Shown here one piece after another: positions 57,381 through 64,000 of a stretch of DNA of 64,000 bases; position 1 is the first letter of the stretch, and every line of letters starts with the position of its first letter. The stretch is from contig JXTB01000073.1 in NCBI GenBank assembly GCA_002914805.1, positions 592,795-656,794 on the forward strand. Direction: 5' to 3'. The DNA comes from Parasponia andersonii. Lineage: Eukaryota; Streptophyta; Magnoliopsida; Rosales; Cannabaceae. A model generated the notes under the pieces. That model saw only the letters and a list, made by a program, of their open reading frames with translations, ran no database searches and had not been told where the DNA came from. The translations under genes were made by a program, and so were the position numbers.

Positions 57381-58640
57381 ATGTCACAAAATCAAGAAGG
57401 TAACACAACCGAAGAGGTACAACAACCAACTGTTCCGAACTTACAATTACAAGCCTTGTTGGGAGAGATGAGAAGAATGATGAGAGCTGAATTAGTACCA
57501 ATTCATGAGAGAATTGATATGTTGGAAGGAGAAACAGTCGTGGGACAACCTCAAAATGCTCCTATTAGGCAACCACCTAGGCGAGTGTAACTAGAGGAGC
57601 AATGGGGTGATGATGAAGATGTAAAGGAATGAGAGGAGGTGGACAAACCAACAATAAATAGGGGCAGGTTTAGGCATGATTATAAGAATAGAAAAGCTAG
57701 GATGGGTAGACCTAGGTGAGATAATGACTTGGGAGACAATAAATTGAAGATACCATCCTTCCAAGGTAGAAACGATCCTGAAGCTTATCTAGAGTGGGAG
57801 AAGAGAATGTAGATCGTCTTCAATTGCCACCACTATTCTGAGATTAAAAAGGTAAAGCTTGCTATAATTGAATTCATTGATTATGCTGTTGTTTGGTGGG
57901 ATCAATTATTGAAGGAAAGAAGGAGAAATCTAGAATGCCCTGTTGAGACTTGGGATGAAATGAAAACAATCATGAGAAGATGTTTCATTCCAAGCTACTA
58001 CCATCGGGAGCTATACAACAAGTTATAGCATCTAACTCAAGGATCCAAGAGCGTAGATGATTACTACAAGGAGATAGAGGTTGCTATGATTTGAGCAAAT
58101 GTAGAGGAGGACAAAGAAGCTATCATGCCTAGGTTCTTGCATGGTTTAAATAGAGAGATAACGGATATGGTAGAGATGTAACATTATGTAGAGCTGACGG
58201 ATATGGTGCATCAAACTATCAAAGTTGAGCAACAATTGAAACAGAGGAACTTTCCTAGGAGAGGGCTAAACTCAACTCCTACAAACTCATGGAGACTAGC
58301 CCCTAAACGGGACGAGTTCCCATCAGCCAAGCCTAAGTCCGAGTCTTCTAAGAATTTGTGGTGCCGAAACAAGGTAACACTGAATCTGTCGCTTCTAGAA
58401 ATCGTGACGTTAAGTATTTTAAATGTCAAGGCAGGGGTCATATTGCTAGCCAATATCCGAACAAAAGGGTGATAGTGATAAATGCTCAAGGGGAGATTGA
58501 GACAGATGATGAATGAGAAGATGAAGATGATGACATGCCGCTACTTGAAGATGACTATAAAGGGAAGTGTGCTATAGAAGGAGAATCATTAGTGGCGAGA
58601 CGAGCTCTTAGTGCGCAAGTTAAGGAAAAAAATAACAACC
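57381..58640 (+). pseudogene. Chromovirus gag fossil
   Basis: Starts MSQNQEGNTTEEVQQPT in the expected place after a leader of about 750 bp. Later words include the KIPSFQGRNDPEAYLEWE type of gag core near 57748-57800 and a WDEMK word near 57950. A nucleocapsid-like Cys-rich remnant lies near 58400. Fossil, with a few breaks. Confidence 0.75.
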
Positions 58641-58672
58641 AACGGGAGAACTTGTTTCATACTTGATGTTTT

Positions 58673-58987
58673 GTGAATAACAAAGTCTACAACGTCATAA
58701 TTTATGGAGAGAGTTTTACCAACGTGGCTAGTACTGAATTAGTGGAGAAATTAGCATTACCTACTATAAAGCATCCACGCCCGTACTGGCTTCAGTGGTG
58801 GAACAATTGCAGAGAATTCAAGGTGACAAAACAAGTATTGGTGGCATTTTCTATTAGCAAGTACGAAGATGAAGTGCTTTGTGATGTGGTGTCTATGCAT
58901 GCATATAATGTTTTATTGGGAAGACTGTGGCAGTACGATCGGGGAGTCACATATGATGGTTTCACCAATGTACTCTTTTACCATTAA
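58673..58987 (+). pseudogene. Chromovirus protease fossil
   Basis: Sits between gag and RT. VYNVIIYGESFTNVASTELVEKL corresponds to the protease active-site region, and LLGRLWQYDRGVTYDG to the conserved LLGRPWQ-D word at the C-terminal end of Gypsy proteases. Confidence 0.7.
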
Positions 58988-59045
58988 AAGGCAACCAATA
59001 TCACTTGTGCCATTGCCTCTAAAACAAGTTTTTAAAGACTAACTA

Positions 59046-60148
59046 ATGATGCAAAAGCGAGTGAAAAGAGAAAAGAGAGAGAGAGAGGCTGACACTAAGA
59101 GAAAAGAAAAAGAGAGGAGAGAAACACAGAAAAGCAAAACCATGAGTGAGGGAAAAAGACAAAATGAGAGTAATGCAACCTTATTGTGTGTAAGAGAGGA
59201 AAAATATAGTTTCATTGCAAGAAAAAGTGAGATTAAAAGAGCTTTAGTTTTACAACAGTGCCTTATAGTACTCATATACAATGAGGCTCTTTTATGTACT
59301 GATGATCTCACCGGTTCATTACTGAGCAATATTATTTCTCTTTTGCAGGAGTTTGAAGATGTATTTCCTGAAGAAATTCCTCATGGTTTACCTCCAATTC
59401 GTGAGATTGAACATCAGATTAATTTCATACCTGGTGCATCAATTCCAAACCGGCCTGCCTACAGGAGCAATCCAGAGGAGACAAAAGAACTTCAGAGGCA
59501 AGTTGGTGAATTATTGGAGAAGGCGTATGTGCATGAAAGCATGAGCCCTTGTACGGATCCAGTGCCATTAGTTCCTAAGAAGGATGGGACATGGAGGATG
59601 TGTGTTGATTGCCGAGCCATCAACAACATAACGGTAAAGTATCGCCATCCCATTCTTAGATTAGATGTTATGCTAGATGAATTGCATGGTTCTTGTGTTT
59701 TTACAAAAATTGATCTTAAGAGTGGATATCATCATATTAGAATAAGAGAAGGTAATGAATGGAAAACGGTCTTTAAACTAAATATAATTTGTATGAGTGG
59801 TTAGTGATGCCTTTCGATTTAACTAATGCTCCAAGTACTTTTATATATTTGATAAACCTTGTTTTATGTGTGTTTATTAGCAGATTTGTGGTTGTCTATT
59901 TTGATGATATCTTAATTTATCGCAAAAATTTGGAAGAACATGTAATGCATTTAAAATTTGTTTTAGATGTGTTAAAAAAAGAAAAGTTGTTTGCTAATAT
60001 CAAGAAGTGTATATTTTGCACGGATAAGCTTGTGTTTCTTGGCTTTGAGGTAGACAAGGAAAAGGTGAAAGCAATCCATGAGTGGCCAACACCTACAACA
60101 ATCAGCCAAGTGAGGAGTTTCCACGGCCTTGCTAGTTTCTATAGATAG
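59046..60148 (+). pseudogene. Chromovirus reverse transcriptase fossil
   Basis: Begins with a very charged Lys/Arg/Glu-rich stretch, then DVFPEEIPHGLPPIREIEHQ, VPKKDGTWRMCVDCRAINNI, KIDLKSGYHHIRIREGNEWK and the catalytic [12 protein letters not shown]. Continues through [14 protein letters not shown]. It is followed immediately by RNase H. Fossil. Confidence 0.88.
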
Positions 60149-60151
60149 TTT

Positions 60152-61926
60152 ATGCGTGATTTTAGTAGCTTAGCTGCCCCTCTTACTGAAGTTATTAAAA
60201 AGAATGTGCCATTTAAGTGGGGGGAGGAACAAGACAAGACATTTAATCTGATCAAAGAAAAGTTAATTAATGTACCTTTACTTGTTTTACCTAACTTTGC
60301 TAAAACTTTTGAAATTGAGTGTGATGCTTCAAAAATAGGTGTTGGAGCTATCTCAATGCGAGAAGGCTGTCCAGTTGCATACTTTAGTGAAAAATTGAGT
60401 GGGACAGCTCTAAATTATCCCACTTATGATAAAGAGATGTACGCTTTAGTGAGAGCTTTGGAAAATTGGCAACATTATCAATGGCTGAAGGAATTTATGA
60501 TTCACACTGATCATGAATCCTTGAAGCATTTAAATGGACAACAAAAACTGAACAAATGCCACCCAAAGTGGGTAGAATTTATTGAAAAATTTTCTTATGT
60601 GATCAAATACAAGCAAGGTAAAGAAAATATTATGGTTGATGCATTGTCCCGAAGGTATGCCTTACTTTCTACTTTAGATACAAAATTACTTGGCTTTAAG
60701 TACATTAAGGATTTATATGCACAAGATTCTGATTTTGGTAATGTGTTCAATGCATGTGAAAAAGTAGTGTTTGGTAAATTCTATAGGCACAATGGATTTT
60801 TGTTTCGAGAGAATAGACTATGTATGCCTATGTGTTCTTTGCGTGAATTACTTGTGAGAGAAGCTTATGGTGGTGGTTTGATGAGCCATTTTGGTGTGGC
60901 TAAGACTTTAGGTGTTTTGTATGAACATTTTTTTTGGCCTCATATGAAACGTGATATTGAAAGAATATGTGAAAATTGTATCACTTGTAAACAAGCTAAG
61001 TCTAAGTTGAAATCCCATAGTTTGTACATCCCTCTGCCTATACCTAGTGGATCTTGGACTGATATTTCTATGGATTTTATTTTGGGATTACTTAGGACTA
61101 AGAGGAGGAGAGATTCAATCTTTGTGGTAGTAGATAGGTTTTCTAAGATGGCACATTTCATTGCATGTTATAAAACCGATGATGCAGCTGATTTATTCTT
61201 TAAAGAAATTGTTAGGTTGCATAGTATGCCTAGGACCATTGTTTCTGATAGAGATGCTAAGTTCTTAAGTTACGTTTGGAAGACTTTGTGGGGAAAGTTA
61301 GGAATCAAGTTATTGTTTTCTACTACTTGTCATCCACAAACTGATGGTCAAACTGAAGTAGTGAATAGGACTTTGTCTTCTTTATTGCGTACTGTTATTA
61401 AGAAGAACTTGAAAACATGGGAAAATTGTTTGCCACATGTTGAATTTGCTTATAATAGGAGTGTACATTCTGCAACAAAGTTTTTACCATTTGAATTTGT
61501 TTACGGATTTAATCCATTGTCACCTTTGGATTTAACCCCTTTACCTTTGAGTGAACGTGTTAATTTAGATAGCAAGAAGAAAGCTGAATTGGTGAAATAG
61601 ATTCATGCAAGGGCACGGTTGAACATTGAAAGAAGGACCAAACAATATGTCCATCAAGCCAACAAGGGACGTAAAAGGGTAGTATTTGAACCAGGAGATT
61701 AGGTCTGGGTACACTTGCGGAAAGATCGTTTTCCAGAGCAACGACGTTCAAAACTCCTTCCTAAAGAAGATGGACCATTTCAAGTGGTGGAACGCATCAA
61801 TGATAATGCCTACAAACAAGAATTACCAGGTGAGTATAGTGTTAGTGCTAGCTTTAACATTGCTAACTTATCTCTTTTCGATGCAGGTGATGATTTCAGG
61901 ACAAATCCTTTTCAAGAGGGGGAGAA
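60152..61926 (+). pseudogene. Chromovirus RNase H and integrase fossil
   Basis: RNase [38 protein letters not shown] and [10 protein letters not shown]. Integrase: a zinc-binding [12 protein letters not shown], the catalytic-core words SMDFILGL and [10 protein letters not shown], and [17 protein letters not shown]. Then comes the [13 protein letters not shown] region and a GPFQVVERINDNAY tail typical of chromoviruses. A long stretch of 60152-61600 is uninterrupted. The tail continues into the 3' LTR. Confidence 0.9.
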
Positions 61927-62677
61927 TGATGCAAATGAAGCTACTGCTCATCTGCATATACAAGAGGAGGAATATTTACGTGGGCTTAGAGGAACTAAAA
62001 GGCAGCAATCACGTGATCCATTAAGCTTACCAAGTGGGCCGATCATAAGACTTAGAGCCAAGAGACTCAAAGAGGTATTAAACGGGCTAATTCAATATAT
62101 TGGAGAGATGACTAATGTATGGAGGCCTGATTTAAGCCCAAATCAGATCCAAGAGATCCTAGTTACTATGATTAAGGTTTTAGAAGAGTCCAACTAAAGT
62201 CTACACGTTTTTTTAGGTCTTTTATATTTTTAGGAAACTTTTTTAATTTAGATTTAGTTATTTTCAGATTTAATTGTTTTAATTTTTGAGGAGGGTTACC
62301 ACATATCAAAATAACATTAGTTTACCTTAAATTTGGGTTAAATTTGATTCCTATATAAAGGAGAGAGAGTCTTGTACGTTTTTAGAGGATAGTGATCAAT
62401 AATATTGCAAGTTAATTATATTTTCTTCATTCTTGAGAAGATTCTTGAACTTATCCAGTTAAATCTTGTAGCGTTCAAAACAAATAGATTTATCCCATTG
62501 ATTCTTGAGTGATTTTTGAGAATTTTTGGTGTGGCGTCTTTAACCTATCGTAATTCTTGGTTCTTATCTTGTTAGATAACGGGTCAAGACTCAACATTTT
62601 TATGACTTTGTGATCTTGGGTTCGAATTCCTTTGTTAGTCCTGGGCTTCATCACGATTGTTGACGGGGTTCATATCA
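61927..62677 (+). repeat. 3' LTR of the chromovirus-like element, with pol tail
   Basis: 751 bp, partner of 55862-56611. Its first 271 bp (to 62197) lie in frame with the end of pol and read as an Arg/Lys- and Gln-rich tail (PIIRLRAKRLKEVLNGLIQY). The coding end therefore lies inside the LTR. The TATA region is near 62353. Confidence 0.88.
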
Positions 62678-62681
62678 ATTT

Positions 62682-62984
62682 GATCACTCCATTACTTCCT
62701 CTCTCTCTCTCTCTATTTTCCCATTATTCATTTATGGAAGATCTGTATCTCATAAATCTTGTTTCTCTCTCTAGAAGCCATGAGCGACCTCATTGTTAAG
62801 GCTTCTCCTATCACGACAATGCCTTTATCAAGGGACCCAACCGCAACTAACTTTCTTGGACACACCAGATCACTTCTCAACTTTCATTTCCTCTTCCTCC
62901 TCTCTCTCTATTTTCCCATTATTTATTTTTGGAAGATATCTAACTCACAAAGCTTCCTTCTCTCTCTCTGGAAGCCATGAGCGG
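62682..62984. repeat. Tandem duplication, period about 186 bp
   Basis: GATCACT, CTCTCTCTATTTTCCCATTATT, GGAAGAT, TCTCTCTAGAAGCCATGAGCG and related words occur from 62682 and again from 62868. The left copy directly abuts the target duplication of the retroelement. CT-rich. An ATG follows in both copies, but no conserved frame or domain is seen. Confidence 0.7.
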
Positions 62985-64000
62985 AGCTTTGTTTGGAAAG
63001 ATAAGAAAAGTTCGTTAAAAAAAAATAAAAAGTAAAAAAAGAAAGAAAAGTGAGTGAAGAGGCGAGTTTCTACGTTGTGAGGTGGGGAAAATAAAGAAAA
63101 GAAAGGACCTGCCAAAAAAAGAAAATAAGAAAAAAAAAGGAAAGTGAGAAACACTTCTCACCTAAAAAGAGATGTATATCTCATCGGGAAAAAAAATGGA
63201 CAGACGGACAGTGTTGGAATGATAAGATTTTCTCTCTCCAAAATTACTACAAATGTAAAAAATTACTACTAGAAAAGTAATTCTGAAAAACACTACTATA
63301 AAAGTAAATTGGAGCCAGAATACTCATATTCTCTATAATTTCTCGTGAAAATTTCATTCCAAAACCCATTAACCTCAACCCAACACCACTTTTCACCACC
63401 TTTTACGAAGAAAGTCTTAAAGAATGGAAATGAATCAGTTTATGGGTCTAAAAATTGTGTGAATTTTCGGAGAAGTGTTTTATAAATAAATAATTTTGTG
63501 CATTATTTGCCCTAAATCGATATCAAATTTTTACTCTACTCTCTTGATTCTTAGTTTTTCTCACTAAGCTACTTCGTTTGGGTATTTATAGAAAAGAAAA
63601 AAAAAAGAAAAAAAACTTATCTTCATTCTTGTTTTCCTTAAATCTTTTTTTTTTTTTTTTAAATATTTGGATTATTTCTTTCAAGACCTAGACTTTTGCT
63701 CTTGTATGTAGCCATGGCACTTTATAGGAGTATGTTATCCCGTTGTATTTTGTATTTGATCAGAGTATTGTAGAGGAGAAATCATCCATGGGATCCAGAA
63801 TTTTTCTTTTCCCCTCTAACATGTTCATGCTTATCTACTTGAATGAGAATGTATATAATGTGGAAATGCATTATTATAAATGATCAAGATCTAATCCAAT
63901 AATTAAAAAAATTTAGTCCGAGATACTAGAGCCCATCATTTTATTCGAAGGTGGGGTGCTTTAAATCGAGATAGGATGCCAACACTGATAAGTGAACAAT
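62985..64000. other. AT-rich DNA, no gene recognised
   Basis: Purine-rich A/G stretches (63020-63150) and long A and T runs. The last 350 bp is of more balanced composition and may border a gene or element beyond the window, but no frame is convincing. Confidence 0.5.

Larger units (their letters stand above)
55862..62677 (+). mobile_element. Chromovirus-like Ty3/Gypsy LTR retrotransposon fossil, 6.8 kb
   Basis: LTRs at 55862-56611 and 61927-62677 both begin TGATGCAAATGAAGC and end GGTTCATATCA. A perfect 5-bp target duplication ATTTG flanks the element (55857-55861 and 62678-62682). The primer-binding site TGGTATCAAAGC is at 56614-56625. The polypurine tract AAGAGGGGGAGAA is at 61914-61926. 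Internal order is gag, protease, RT, RNase H, integrase, typical of Gypsy. The pol tail reads on into the 3' LTR, a feature known for CRM-type chromoviruses. The LTRs differ at about 10 percent of sites by eye, so its age is a few million years. It is broken, with about ten or fewer breaks, and is the best preserved element in the window. Confidence 0.92.

Noticed and set aside
62759-63035. Short frames beginning at the ATG of GAAGCCATGAGCG after the chromovirus
   Set aside because: The ATG lies in both copies of a CT-rich tandem repeat but the following frames are not conserved between them.
63650-64000. Possible exon of a host gene at the right edge
   Set aside because: Composition is more balanced, but no frame gives a recognisable protein and no splice pattern can be defended within the window.

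Overview
This is eukaryotic nuclear DNA from a flowering plant, most likely a eudicot. The background is very AT-rich, there are two intronless plant secondary-metabolite UDP-glycosyltransferase genes with GC-rich coding sequence, and most of the rest is plant transposable elements (Tat, chromovirus and Copia LTR elements, hAT, MITEs) in several stages of decay. The species cannot be named from the sequence. Two unresolved bases (1363 and 14404) show that it is a draft assembly.

Layout. 1-14900: no convincing gene. It holds simple repeats, an old Tekay-like LTR on the minus strand (about 3299-5858), a 550-bp tandem duplication (6361-7460), two related arrays of a roughly 74-bp minisatellite (8440-9072 and 13235-13800), a 293-bp tandem duplication and an exact 66-bp one. 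14940-19205: first copy of a duplicated segment, with AC-type MYB-site motifs, a MITE and an intact UGT72B-like gene (17682-19097). 20507-31848: an 11.3-kb Tat-clade Ty3/Gypsy fossil on the minus strand, which carries an extra antisense gene region on the plus strand (about 21646-24520). 32929-35400: a second Tekay-like LTR. 35480-38245: second copy of the duplicated segment with the second intact UGT72B-like gene (36720-38159). 38400-41060: an exact 47-bp duplication, two MITE-like elements and a 1.05-kb inverted-repeat structure with a GC-rich core. 41640-53540: a decayed hAT transposon split by a 9.5-kb Copia fossil (42776-52255) that is flanked by a TTAAA target duplication. 54945-55830: short repeats rich in GTGAC/GTCAC. 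55862-62677: a 6.8-kb chromovirus-like Gypsy fossil flanked by ATTTG. 62682-64000: a tandem repeat and AT-rich sequence without a recognised gene.

How it fits together. Only the two UGT genes look like functioning host genes. They are tandem duplicates, now 17.6 kb apart (end of the first to start of the second), and two insertions (the Tat element and the Tekay-like LTR) account for most of that distance. They share promoter motifs and differ by about 8-10 percent over most of their length, except for a 332-bp tract with a single difference, which points to gene conversion. By family, the enzymes should glucosylate small phenolics (hydroquinone, monolignols or similar aglycones) in the cytosol using UDP-glucose. 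Everything else is mobile-element sediment whose order of insertion can partly be read from nesting and LTR divergence.
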